Source: Cricetomys ansorgei (taxonomy: Eukaryota; Chordata; Mammalia; Rodentia; Nesomyidae). From it: DNA of 64,000 bases. The translations under genes were made by a program, and so were the position numbers. A model generated the notes under the pieces. The model did not search any database and was not told the DNA's origin. It was given only the letters and a program-made list of their open reading frames with translations. Every line of letters starts with the position of its first letter. Within the stretch, counting starts at the first letter, position 1. This document shows, piece after piece, positions 24,386 through 35,689 of this stretch. Where the stretch lies: the NCBI GenBank assembly GCA_026225945.1, contig JAMJFZ010001868.1, positions 7,160,001 to 7,224,000 of the forward strand, in the 5' to 3' direction.

Positions 24386-25077
24386 TTGTGGTACATTACA
24401 TTCGGAAACGAGAATTGGAGGAAATGTAGGGGAGAAATGGAGACCCATTGCAGTGGAACTCACTGGAATCAACGATGGAGACCTTAGTACAGTAATGGAG
24501 GACAGGGAGCCTAAACAGGCCATCTCCATGACCAATATGCCAGGGCAGGCCAGGCACAAGAGTCTGGGAAGTTGGGAGAAGACTTCTAACATTATCCTGC
24601 TCTCCTCATAGATTAGTGCCTAACCCTAACCTTAACAGAGAGGCTCTGTACTGCAGCTGAAGGGAGCAGATGCAGAGTCCCAAGGTCAAACGAAATGAAG
24701 AGCTCAGGGAACCCCATGGAAGAAGAGGAGAAGGGATTTCTGGGACCAGAGGGGTCTAGGACACCAGGAGAATAAACCCCATGGAATCAGTCAATTGACC
24801 AGCACTCTTAGGGGCTCAGAGAGCCTGAAGCATCAGACATGAAACCTGCTGGATTCCCCAAATGTCCTGAGGATGCCTGGCCTTGTGCTCTAGCAGAACA
24901 CATACAGACTGGAATAGGTGGGCGTGTCCTTTAACCTCTTGCTCACCTACAAGTACTTCATCCCCTACTGAATTGCCTGTCCAACTTTGAAGAAGGGAAT
25001 TGTGCCTGAACCTGCTCCATCTTGTTGTGTTATGTTTGAGCAGTAACCCTGGAAAGACTGATCTTTCTTGGAAAGAA

Positions 25078-25153
25078 GTGGGGGTGGGAGTGGGAGGATG
25101 AGGGAGAGAAAGGAGATGGGGGGTGGGAGGGGTGAAGGGAGGGGTGGAAGGGT
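25078..25153 (+). repeat. G-rich polypurine tract in the L1 3'UTR
   Basis: Many runs of 3-6 G separated by short A/T (gggggtgggagtgggagg...ggggggtgggaggggtgaagggagggg). This matches the conserved quadruplex-forming polypurine tract of rodent L1 3'UTRs. Confidence 0.85.
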
Positions 25154-25194
25154 GTTGGAATGTATTATATGAGAGAATAAAAATTTTAAAAAAG

Positions 25195-25205
25195 GTGATG
25201 ATGGT
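25195..25205. repeat. Target-site duplication (right) of the L1
   Basis: GTGATGATGGT, identical to 18933-18943, directly after the A-rich tail. Confidence 0.8.
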
Positions 25206-27218
25206 TTCCCATGACAGCTCTAAGCATTGACCTAAAGGCCAATAACATTTTCACACACATGAAATAATTTTATTAAAAGCTTTTATGTACAAGTATTCTT
25301 TATTAAATGTATAAACATATTTACAGATTTCCCTGGGCCTCATTTTACTGGAATAAATTTTATAAGTGAAGATTTCTTCAACATCTTTAAATTTTAAGGT
25401 GTTTTACCTCTATGAAATATTTAGAAATAAAAAAGAAGGATTTCTCAGATGGAGGTCAATTAAAATTTGACATTTTCAAATTTTATGTTTCATGGGCAAC
25501 CATTACAAAGCAATGTAGTAACTCAAAAGTTTGTATTAATCAATATAATTTTACCCCAGAAAATAAGTGATTTTGTCTAGATGATAGCCATTTCTATCAA
25601 ATGTTTTGCCCCCAAACCCAGAATACATTCATTTACACATACCAAGAACAGGCAGAGAAATACAGGGGGAAAAAATCCGGAAGGGAAACAACAAAACGAT
25701 CAACCAGGATTAAGCTATTTAAAAAGCTGCAAGAGATTCAATTAGGCAGTTAAGCCTACATAATGAAAAGGCAAAGTCAGTACTTGAAAACGCAGATACA
25801 TTGCATAACAGCCACTGACATCCCACCCAAGGCTATGATATTTTTATTCTCTTCTTTCTCTAGCTGCTCCTTTAATTTTTAAAATACCTTGGTTATAAAA
25901 CCTTATCAAACTCTCAGAAAACAAATACAAAACATGCCAGACATACAGATTTTAGGAGCACAAAAGCTTGTAAGAACGTTAGCAATTCGGCAGCTAATAT
26001 TGCTCTCTACTGGGATAAGCATACAAAAGGCCTGTGTGGCCTTTTATTTGGTCGATTCTGATACAACGGGAAAACTGTTATGTGACCTGCATCAAATCTG
26101 ATACATGTAATCTGTTCGGTTTTCCAGTGCCTAGATTTTTACGCTTCAGATATATGATGCTTTTTCACCTATAGAACAATCTGTACCAGTATTTCATCAT
26201 AGTTTAAGAACCAGTCATCAAGATTATACTTACATGTACTTATCTCAAAATGGCTATAGGAACAAATGTATGTGTTTTTCTCTGTCTGCGTAGGATTGAA
26301 ACAACTATATTGGCTATGTTGTCAGACTGTAACTAAATTGCCTTCGTTAAAGAACATAATGTCCTCTGCTAGATTATGGTTCTTTTACATGCACTGACTG
26401 TCCTACTACTGAAGTTACTTTGTAAAGGTGAAAGAGCTTCCCTTGAAGACTGTTTCTAAACAACACCTAGAACACAGTAGGCTCCAGGCTCTGAGGAACT
26501 ATGTGGTAAATGTATACAGTACATAACTGAATGAGCTACTATAAAAAAGAATTTATACAAAGAATTTTACTTTGGCTCAGAGCACATTTCAAGTTAACTG
26601 TTAAGTATTGTTTGATCAATATGTGCCAGAAGTCACATTTGCCCTGGTCAGTGTCTGGTATTGATGCAACAGAGGCTTCAGTGTATTGATCAGTGTTTGT
26701 TTTGTTCCATTTTCCACTTTCCAGTGTTTTGTTTGACAGAGAAAGTCCTTTTCTTGCAGGTGCTAAGAGGAACTGCAAAGGTCACTGCTTATGACTTCCA
26801 GTACACAATTTTGGTTAAAGGCAGTGCCAATGGGAAATTTTCAGTGACTGGTTGATTTCATTCGGTGTACTTAAAAATATCCCAGTCTTTTTTTTTTTTT
26901 TCAAATTTCAATGCAAAAAATATGCATCGTGTATCTCTCCTGGCCCAATTTCCTTTGTTCTAACTTGCCATAATGATCTGTCTTCCATCCAAATTGAACA
27001 CTGAATAGATTCTTTTAAAATCATCTTTCTATAAGAAAAGATAATTAACTTTCTAGCCATTGAAAAATTAATTAACTCTCGATATCTGGCTTGCATTTTT
27101 TAAATTGAAAAAAATTACATAGTATTTTTATTTTAGTAAAGAATACTTATCTTTAAAAACATTTAAAAAGACAGTCTGCATTTCCATAATTGTTTATGAA
27201 ATTACTATAGCAACAAAA
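25206..27218 (-). other. Gabra4: Gabra4 proximal 3'UTR (extent unknown)
   Basis: This 2 kb directly follows the stop codon in the gene's direction and contains no recognisable SINE or LTR, unlike the adjacent intron. Minus-strand AATAAA hexamers (TTTATT on the plus strand) occur at 27127-27132, 26043-26048, 25843-25848, 25299-25304 and 25269-25274. Which of them is used cannot be decided from sequence. I recall the human GABRA4 transcript as having a very long 3'UTR, so the UTR may continue beyond the L1 at 18944-25194; that is inference. Confidence 0.6.
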
Positions 27219-27740
27219 TTACATTAGACTTTCTGATTTCTCCATGGTGTCCTTAGATAAATAAACAACCCAGTAGACCATGTTAAACGCCCCAAACGTG
27301 ACTGGAAAGAGAATGCGAGCGTATTTGTCTATTTTACTTGTGCCAGATCCAGAAGGTGGTGGAGCAGAGGGAGGAGATGTGGCTGACACATTCCCAGCTG
27401 CCCCTGTGGTATTAACTGTGGTCTTAATTCGTCCGAGTCTTGACCCAAAAGCAGGGCGAGTAGAAGCCGACCCCAAAGAAGCTGGTTGTGATTTGCCACA
27501 AGAAGTGGGAGAGGCTGCAGCTGAAAGTCCTCTTGCGGCAGATATTGTCTCAGCTGCATTTGCCCTGCTGAAGGGGTTTGGACTGGAAGCTAAATACGCC
27601 TTAGGTGTGGCTTCGGAAGACTCCTGGGCTGTGGTGGTCTTGCTGGGATGGTTTCCCACCTCAGTTCTGCTGTGGAGATCAGATTCTGAGTGGACCGAGG
27701 CATTTGTTCTTTTCCTCATGTTCAAATTGGCATGTGTATT
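27219..27740 (-). CDS. Gabra4: Gabra4 last coding exon (M3-M4 loop, M4, C-terminus and stop)
   Basis: Terminal coding exon of the GABA-A receptor alpha-4 subunit. The acceptor on the minus strand is tgcatcttttcag, with AG at 27741-27742. Reading starts in phase 0 at Asn-Thr and gives 173 codons plus TAA (27219-27221). Residues 1 to about 125 are the large cytoplasmic loop, rich in Ser, Thr, Ala and Pro. It contains [19 protein letters not shown] and ends in the proline-rich [18 protein letters not shown], a stretch I associate with alpha-4. Then follows M4 ([20 protein letters not shown]) and the short extracellular tail [13 protein letters not shown], which separates alpha-4 from alpha-6 and the alpha-1/2/3/5 tails. 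The frame is intact. The middle of the loop looks the most divergent from what I recall of the human protein, as expected for this segment. An open frame of 154 codons on the opposite strand is a by-product of codon composition. Confidence 0.97.
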   Translation of the reverse strand, partial: NTHANLNMRKRTNASVHSESDLHSRTEVGNHPSKTTTAQESSEATPKAYLASSPNPFSRANAAETISAARGLSAAASPTSCGKSQPASLGSASTRPAFGSRLGRIKTTVNTTGAAGNVSATSPPSAPPPSGSGTSKIDKYARILFPVTFGAFNMVYWVVYLSKDTMEKSESLM

Positions 27741-27844
27741 CTGAAAAGATGCATTAAAATTACATTGATTATGCAATTTTATGTAGATCTGTATTTCAAA
27801 GATAAAAATGTATAATAACTGGGGTCTATAAAATAACCATGCTC

Positions 27845-28012
27845 GCTGGGCAGTGATGGCTCACACCTTTAATTCCAGCACCCAGAAGGCAGAGGCAGGT
27901 GGATTTCTGAGTTCAGAACCAGCCTATCAACAGAGTGAGTTCCAGGACAGCCAGCGTTACAACAGAGAAACCTTGTCTTAAACAACAACAACAATAAAAA
28001 CAGAAAAAAATT
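27845..28012 (+). mobile_element. B1 SINE
   Basis: Full-length: 'gctgggcagtgatggctcacacctttaattccagc ... gttccaggacagccagcgttacaacagagaaaccttgtctta' plus an (AAC)n tail. Lies about 100 bp inside the intron from the last exon's acceptor, antisense to the gene. Confidence 0.95.
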
Positions 28013-28730
28013 AAAATCCATTGTAACCAAATAACTAGTTATAATTGCTTATTTCTAGCCTTAAAAATAATATGTAAAGAGATGGAGAAGTCAAGACAGT
28101 TGAGACAAAGCTTACACATGGGTGACTAGGGTAGGCAGGCCTCAGAGACCATTAGTCAAAAAATATAATTGAGAGCTCACTTCAGAAAGACAGGCATCTT
28201 TCTATGACTATATTTTTCAGTACTACACTGGGACCTTTATTTTTTAAAATGTTCACTCCATACCTCATATTCTTGTGAATTACGGCTTCAAGGTCAATGA
28301 GTAGAGTTTGAAAACAGAAGAAAACAGCTTCACAAAACAGAGCCAAAGAAGACTCCAAGATGCTTCAAAAGCATTCTTCATGTCAGCTTGGTGTAGTCTT
28401 CTAAGCCGACCGCAGCTGAACTAATGAGAACTTGTGACCTAACATATGGTGGCTAACTTCAGTGGAGACAACTGAAATCAAAATCAGCATCAACCCCAAA
28501 GCTGAAGACACCACTAGATACTCTGCATTTTTCCTCTATAATCTCACTTTATAGAACAAAATAATCAATTTCTATTTATTTTAAAATAGTACACATCTCA
28601 TAAAGAGCATAAAAGTGTTTAAAGAGTGTATACTATTGCTGGAAAGAAATTATGTATATCATGTATAATGAAATAAAAAGAATATAAGAAAAGTAAATAC
28701 ACTGAAAGTGCAAACTGAGATAAAATGCTA
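28013..28730. other. Unassigned intronic sequence
   Basis: No recognisable repeat or exon. Confidence 0.4.
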
Positions 28731-28737
28731 GGCAGGG

Positions 28738-28910
28738 GCAGATAGAAGTGTCAACTAGTAAAAGTGTTTGCTGACAAGCCTGGTAACTGGGGACTCACAT
28801 GGTGGAAGGAGAGGATTGTTCTCTGAGCTCCACATTCATGCTGTCATTTTCACATTCTTGTGTGTGTGCACACACAAAGACAGACAGACATCTATACATA
28901 TATACAAAAT
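28738..28910 (+). mobile_element. tRNA-derived SINE (B3/B2-like)
   Basis: 'agtaaaagtgtttgctgacaagcctggtaactggggactcacatggtggaaggagaggattgttctctgagctccacattcatgctgtc' followed by a CA-rich tail, a layout common to rodent tRNA-derived SINEs. Confidence 0.6.
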
Positions 28911-28992
28911 ACGTAAATGTGAAGTTAAAGTAATTCAAAGTACACAGAGAAGGAAAGAGAGTGAAGAATTATTAATTGTATATACAGCAGGG

Positions 28993-28996
<4 letters not shown>

Positions 28997-29044
<48 letters not shown>
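28997..29044 (+). repeat. (GT)n microsatellite
   Basis: About 23 uninterrupted GT units. Confidence 0.95.
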
Positions 29045-29045
<1 letters not shown>

Positions 29046-29049
29046 GTGT

Positions 29050-30820
29050 TCATGCTTACAGTTTTAGTTTCACACTGTTTTCTTCCACAGAAAGTTGAAA
29101 TGTGCTTGATTTTTAGAAAGTCATATTTTCTCTAATGCTAAACCTAATGATGGGTGACTTCTGACTCCAACCATTATAGAGTAACAGACTGGATTTTCTT
29201 CCCCAATTGAACTGATGAGGAAGACCTAGATAAAATATGCAAAACAACTCGTTTTCAGAAAACACTGAATATCAAACAACGCAGCACTAGAATCACTAAA
29301 CTAAAAGAAACAAATCTGAGGTTCCATATTGTGGTGTAGGAAAAAAATGAATCCCTCCAAAAAGTTGGCAGACCTTCTGAAATGAAGACATGATTTGAGA
29401 ATGTGTGGAGAGCAAGGTGGCTGGTATTTTCGGGACAAAGCATCGCAGAGGAGAACGTTGAACAAAGATCTCCTAAAGTCTAAACAGAGCAATGTTCAGT
29501 TAAGAGCAGTTTATGAGTGAGAAGTACTCACCCAAGACTGAAAAACAGAACAACCAGAAAGCATGGAAGAAAACAGTACTTGATACCCTCCTAAAGACAG
29601 TTATAACAAATGAGTATTCCTATTAGCCAGATTTGAAAGTGTCAGTATCAACTAGGAAACGCTTTACTGCAAACGGATGGGATGAATAGTTCTAAACAGT
29701 GACAATAGCTCTAGTAGACCTATCACTATTCATAAATTTTAATAACCAGATCAGAAGATGAAGCTGACTCCAATAAAGTATTTCTTCTCCGGAACAAAGT
29801 GCAAGAGTATTTAAGAGCCTCTTCAAGATTCCCTCTGGACTAGTATACTTCTAGAACTTCCTGAAACCCTGTGAGCCATGCTCTGTGTAGTGGACTGGTT
29901 ACAAAACTGATTCCAAATGATCACGCGTCTTTACAGTACTGTCTCAACATGTACATACTTCTTCCACATCAAGAGATGGAGTCCATTTCCCCACAAAATG
30001 CCTTGCTATTTGTGCTATGGCAATGATAGTATGTCATTTCCAAATCTGGCTTGAGAGTTCTGATTTGATTTCATCTTACTTAAAGTGTTGCAGCCACAAA
30101 GACAAAGAACACACCCAAGTTAACACACAGGACAAGAGAACTTTGGAGCTTAATCGCGTATCATAATGAGACCATAAAACAAGCTGATGGATCTGTTCCA
30201 GCCAAATGAATATAAACAGCCGAGGCAAGATAAATCAACAAGAACAGAAATTTCACACTGATCTGTAGAAGTGAAAGCAAAAGTAAATATTTATTGTACG
30301 TAAATAAGTATCGTCATGGCTTATTAGGCAGCATTGTTCTTTCAACAGTTTAATGTCAATAGACTGGTAAAATTAAGTGTTCAGACAGGAGGGGTTTCCA
30401 AACCTCTCTCATGAGGGGAAGCTCCTTCAACCTTTTGTGCTAATGAAAAGGCTGCTTTGGCCAGGATGCATAGAGCACCTTTAGGGGGTGCTGTTGCCTA
30501 ATGTCACACAATAGTTAAATGACCAAGATGTGTTCTTTAGGATTCCATTTGTCAAACATTACAATAGCTTTCAACTGAGAGAAATTTTGCTCTCACTTTA
30601 TTTTATTGAAGAGGAAAATGAAAGCGCAGATGTTTCAACTGGCTGGAAGTTATACTAAGTATTACTGAATGTCTAATTTGCTGTACTGAATAGCCTTTCT
30701 ACTCCGAAAGGTGTCAGAGCCATTCAAAAAACTTACTTTAAAGGAGTTCATTCAGATTGGAAATCAGAAGTATGGTATATTCTCTTTCATTCTTTCTTTT
30801 TTGTTACTGTTGTTTTCTTT
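29050..30820. other. Unassigned intronic sequence
   Basis: No exon or clear repeat recognised. Confidence 0.4.
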
Positions 30821-30831
30821 TCTTTTCTTTT

Positions 30832-31104
30832 GAGGCAGGATTTCTCTGTTGTAACACTGGCTGTCCTGGAACTCACTCTGTAGACCAGGCTGGCCTCGAA
30901 CACACAAAGATCACAGAGATCACGGAGATCCACCTGCCTCTGCCGCTGCCACTGCCGCTGCCGCTGCCGCTGCCTCTGCCTCTGCCTCTGCCTCTGCCTC
31001 TGCCTCTGCCTCTGCCGCTGCCTCTGCCTCTGCCTCTGCCTCTGCCTCTGCCTCTGCCTCCAGAGATCTGGGACTAAAGGCATGCTCCACCATGGCCCAG
31101 CTGG
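30832..31104 (-). mobile_element. B1 SINE, reversed, with internal hexamer expansion
   Basis: The left part 'gaggcaggatttctctgttgtaacactggctgtcctggaactcactctgtagaccaggctggcctcgaac' and the right part 'gatctgggactaaaggcatgctccaccatggcccagctgg' are the two ends of a reversed B1. Between them the normal 'ctgcctctgcctcc' is expanded to about 128 bp. A poly-T/TTTTC tail lies at the left. Confidence 0.93.
30933..31060 (+). repeat. (TGCCTC)n / (TGCCGC)n expansion within B1
   Basis: About 21 hexamers. The first quarter is mainly CTGCCG and the rest CTGCCT. It produces open frames in several registers (Leu-Pro, Gln-Arg, Ala-Glu dipeptide repeats), none of them a gene. Confidence 0.95.
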
Positions 31105-31374
31105 TATATTCTTTTAATGTCACAAAAGTGTATTTTATATCAGCAGACCATTTAAGGAATGTAAATTTTTTAGCATAATTTACTTTAGGTGTGATTCTGC
31201 TATGTACTATTCGATTAGTGACCCAATAATGTAAAGTTTCCATATTAAGTTGTGGCTTCATGCCTAGCAGAAATATCAGCAGAGTTTATAGTTTTCTTTT
31301 TCAGTGTGGCATGAAACACTTCTGTATCAAAACTAGCCATCATACCCTAAAATGCATTCCTTTTAAAAATGCTT

Positions 31375-31605
31375 AAGAAGGCATGAGGCAATTATTCTGC
31401 GAGGAAAATTGCTTGGGATGCACGCGTGAGGACCTAAGTTTGAATTTCTGAAACAACATAAATCCGAAGAGCAGGTGAACACATCTATAACTCCAGTGGC
31501 AAGATATGAGCTACAGGCAGGACGACTAGAAGCTCGTGGGCCAGACAGCCTGGTGTACACAGTATTGGACTACGAAAAGAGTCTGTCTCAAATCAAGGAA
31601 GAAAG
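31375..31605 (+). mobile_element. B4-like SINE
   Basis: A tRNA-type head (aaaattgcttgggatgcacgcgtgaggacctaagtttgaatttc) is followed by a B1-like body (gaacacatctataactccagtggcaag...ctcgtgggccagacagcctggtgtacacag...gtctgtctcaaatcaagg). ID plus B1 fusion; moderately diverged. Confidence 0.7.
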
Positions 31606-31609
31606 CAGG

Positions 31610-33985
31610 GACTAACATCTGAGGTTTTTCTTTCACCTTCAAATGCATGCCATGTTACATGTGTTTCCTCCACTATACACAGACAGGACAGACGTGCAGT
31701 CTGCCATTTCTCCAAAAGGTTTAATGATAGTTTTCCACCTAAGTGGCTGATTGATGAGTTGAACAAATCTTGACATATGTACAACTGACATTTCTAGAAG
31801 TGAATATCTGATAGTTGGAAAACTATACTCTGATATATATTCTCTATATATAGTCTGAGGTAATTAGAAAGATGCATCAATAAAGCAAGAAGCAATGAGA
31901 AGGAAGAAAATAGAGTAAATTGTGCCATTAGGATTGCTGTATGGAAACAACTCCCAAATCTGTGAGTGTCTAAATGTGTTAATGAGCTTCTAGAGCAGAA
32001 AGAGTGTCTTATTAATCACTGTAGTTTGAATTACTCAGTAGGAATTGACTTCACAATTGATCTTTACTCCAAGATGAAATATTATAGAGAGTAAAGATCC
32101 TTCACACTCTTTTCATAAAAAGTTTACATCTGTTTTCAAGATTACTCTTTCTTTGTTTGTGGAGCTGACTTTTGGACTACTGTTAAGTAATATAAATGCA
32201 AATAAATTATATGAATTTTACTCTAAATCTGACTGAGAAGGTCTAAGACGTCTCAATAGTGTTTATCATACCTACAAAAAGGAAAAAGGAATTTGACTAA
32301 CTTGAGATTCAAATCTTTGCTCTTTGCCAAGCAACTATATGCCATTGAAATTATTTTTCTATTTATGTCCGATGGTAGACTGTGTAAAGAGTAGTCATCA
32401 TTTCCCATGATTAAAAACCACGAAAGGAGTAAGAAATCTATTCCTAGCCCAGCACAGGATTCACTAGGGGAAAAATGGCATTGAAGTCAAGTAAGCAAAT
32501 GAAGTGCCAGTCAGCATGCTGCTGATTCATACAGAGTGCAGAGACTTCAGTATCCCGTTAGTATTCCAAAATCACACAGCAGCTTCCAACAGAACTTAAG
32601 CATCATTTGAATTTTTAAAAAAAGGTTTAATTTGAAATTATTTTGTCACTAGTCACAATAGCCTAAAGGGGAAAAACAGCTTCGTGGGATAGAGATCGGA
32701 TGTGGCAGATTCAAACACTACCAACAAATTAAAGAGTCAACCAGCAAACAGGAGCAGATCCAAGCAATTCATCAGCCATGACTATGATCTGGCACAATTT
32801 CTAAAGAAGCATTATAACTCAAAAATATTAAAATTCATCTCAATTTATTACTCTAACAGTGAAGAGATAAAGTAACTAAGATTAGGTTTGCAAGAATGCA
32901 AGCAGCTATGTTCATATTCGTTGCCTGAGAAACCAATGAAGTTTAATAAAATGTAATTTAGCACTCCTAAATTAAAAACTAACAAAGCTAATAATGAACA
33001 GGTTTATCTTCCAGAATATCAATGAGTCAGACACATACAAAATAAGAACCAAATAATGTAAAGACATTTATTCAAGGCTACTTCAACAGATTTCAGGGGC
33101 AAACACACATCTTCTTTAATAAGGAAATAAGTAAGTGTGGTAGAGCCACTACAAATATGCCCAGAGGTAGTGATTTACTGAGATCTATCAATAGTGGTTT
33201 TAAAAAGTTCTCTCATATAGAAAGGAAAATCATTACCTCCAAATAAACATGCTAAATATTTCATAAATAGTTACCGAGGGATTCTATCACATACAGAGCT
33301 CCAGAATATAGAAATGAAAACACTGAGTTCCAAATTTATTGTATTTCATTTCTTCCTGGTGTTAGCACTGAATCCAATAGTCACATTTCCATATTCTGTA
33401 AAAATATTACCGTCAATGCCAAAGACTGGAACAAACATCTATCTTCTGTTTGGATTACTCAACCCCTTCTTGAGATCTTAAAAAATTCATTTTGTCTGTT
33501 TCATATTTGAGGGTTTGAAACATTAAAATATACTTGAGATAAGTGGTTTTGTGGTCAATTTTGTTTCAGAGCAATTCCTAATATTTCTTTTTATTTCTAA
33601 ACATTTTAGGTATTACATATGCTGCCACTGGGAAAAGCTACTTTGTTGGCGACGTTAGCAGTTAGAGCAGCAGTTTTCAGTTAAGTCAAGTGGGTATCTC
33701 CAGAATGCTGTCTGGAGGGCTTTCATCAGCTCTACCAAATTATCCAAGAGAGAGAGGGCAAAGCAGACCCAGTGAGCTTTCTCAAAACCTTAACACTGAG
33801 GTGAATGAGTCCTTTCTCATTCAATGAGCTAGCAAGGGAATGCAGTACTGTAGGAATCTAAAGTGTTCATAAGAATATTCTCAAAGGAGGTAAAATTCTC
33901 AAACACTTAGGCTGGATTTGTAAAAAGTTCATGTATTAGTTATATGATCTAATTTTTTTTAAACACTGGCTAATTGATTAGGATT
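31610..33985. other. Unassigned intronic sequence
   Basis: No exon recognised on either strand. No clear interspersed repeat. Confidence 0.4.
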
Positions 33986-33989
33986 TCAG

Positions 33990-34190
33990 ATTCCAAACCC
34001 AGGCAGAACTGAATTCCAACACTGAATCTGTTATTTTGTACTTATGTGGTATACAGCAAGATATTGACTTCTCAAAACCTCAGGCGCCTTCATGCAGCAG
34101 GATTAATAATGTGTCTTCCTCATAATGAATAAATGAATTACTTAGTAAAACATCCAGTATGCAGTAGGCATCAGCTAAATAGGGTACAGG
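33990..34190 (+). mobile_element. MIR element
   Basis: 'acactgaatctgttattttgtacttatgtgg...attgacttctcaaaacctcaggcgccttcatgcagcaggattaataat...aataaatgaattacttagtaaaacatcc' follows the MIR consensus from core to 3' end. Confidence 0.7.
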
Positions 34191-34249
34191 AATTTAATCT
34201 AGCTGAGATCAGATAAAAAAGAGACTGTGTGTAAAATAAAAAAAATATG

Positions 34250-34441
34250 GCTGTGGGGGATGGTATACGCACATGTGTGTGCATTTGGAGGTCAGATGAG
34301 AATGGTTTGGTGTCTCCAACCTTGGGGTTACAGGCATATATGACCAGGTCCAGCTTTTATGTGGGTCCTAATAATTCTAATTTGGGTCTTCTTGCTTGAA
34401 CATCAAGTGCTCCTACTCATTCAACCATCTCTCACGAGTCC
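34250..34441 (-). mobile_element. tRNA-derived SINE (B3/B2-like), reversed
   Basis: Read in reverse it starts with a head (gggactcgtgagagatggttgaatgagtagg) and passes through a 'ggacccacataaaagctgg' region, ending in a GTGTGTG-rich tail. Confidence 0.65.
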
Positions 34442-34444
34442 CAT

Positions 34445-35685
34445 AAATATATATACCTTTATACACCAATTAAGTTTTTAATCTGAAAAAAGTGAAATTA
34501 ATGTTTTCAAACACAAACTTGGAAGGCCAAATAAACTCACTTCTCCAGTCCAACATCATCTTATGAGAATGATGCGCTGCAGTAGTTACAAAGTTACACT
34601 CAAAGCTGGGCACTATTTGCACAAGTTTCATTTTTCATATGCATTTGATATAATTTGATCATAATGAAATTTGCTATAATAAATAGTTACCCAGAAAGGT
34701 TCAGGGCTATGCTAACACTATATATGCTATACACTATATATACAAAGCTGTCATAGCAATAATCTGAGTCATAATTTTATCTGCATCAGCAGACACCAGG
34801 GGCACTGCCTACAAAACAGCCATTCGTCAACACCGGATCTCCAGCACACAGAGATAGCAGAAAAACAAATGTGTGGTCCAAGCACAGCCCAGCGGATCCC
34901 TCACAGCAGAATAGTTGTATGTGACAGAAAGATGTCTTTGATGAGTCAAGCCGCATATTGAATTTCTCTGGAATTCCTGGCATTTTTGTCTAAGGAATCT
35001 AAGCATTTATATAATTTTAACAAAGTTTATTTTTAGAGGAAAAATTCACAAACTTCATATTTCATCTACTGTTGGAGATTTCTTTCTGGGAAAAAGTTAT
35101 AAAAGATCTTAATATAATAATAAATAAATGTCTCATGAAGACAATGAATTAACCCATTGTTCATTAAGTCAACACTCTTTTGATAAAAGTCTAATTCTCC
35201 TTCAAGCTACTTCACTGAACACTGGAGGAACAAGGGGCAGAAATATTTCAGTCCTAGGAATTTCTCCCAGGAATTATTAAAAATTATGATGATAAATAAA
35301 TACCATAAACAAATACCAATGTACCAACTGGAGATACATTGCTTTACCTTTGAGCTGAAAGGCATCTTGATCAAAGACATACATGTTAAAATAATAAAGA
35401 TGAAAGTTGAAAAGGCGTTTCAAAGACAAGGGAAGAACATACCCAATATGACAAGAAAAGTTTTTGAAAACTTCTCTCAGTAATAGAATTATGAAGAAGA
35501 TGAAACTTTCCTTGAGATTAAAAAAAAAAAAAAAACTGTCGAGGAGTTTCTAAAATCTCCCATTTTTCTTTTTAGTCTCATATTTTCTCTTGAAATAAAC
35601 ACTTCAGGAAATGGTGTACATTCTACTAGAATTAATATCTATTAACAGCACTTTCAAGTCTGAAATATTGAATAATAACAAATAT
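34445..35685. other. Unassigned intronic sequence
   Basis: No exon or clear repeat. An A-run lies at 35520-35535. Confidence 0.4.
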
Positions 35686-35689
35686 CTAT

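Larger units (their letters stand above)
18944..25194 (+). mobile_element. Near-full-length, inactive L1 retrotransposon
   Basis: A 6.25 kb LINE-1 in plus orientation, antisense to Gabra4. In order: a CA-rich 5'UTR (18944-19674), a broken ORF1 (about 19675-20640), a (CA)n tract in the ORF1-ORF2 spacer, a broken ORF2 with endonuclease and reverse transcriptase remnants (about 20720-24380), a 3'UTR with a polypurine G-rich tract (25078-25153), AATAAA (25176-25181) and a short A-rich tail. The 11-bp duplication GTGATGATGGT flanks both ends, so the two ends belong to one insertion and there is no large 5' truncation. Stops and frameshifts throughout both ORFs make it incapable of autonomous movement. 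Confidence 0.93.

Noticed and set aside
24622..24636. 'cctaaccctaacc' resembling an interstitial telomere repeat
   Set aside because: Only two units inside the L1 3'UTR; too short to mean anything.
27280..27744. 154-codon plus-strand open frame opposite the Gabra4 last exon
   Set aside because: It is exactly antisense to confirmed coding sequence; the frame is open because of the exon's Ala/Ser/Thr/Pro codon composition, and the product resembles no known protein.
30757..31261. Open frames encoding Leu-Pro, Gln-Arg and Ala-Glu repeats
   Set aside because: They are translations of the hexamer expansion within a B1 SINE.
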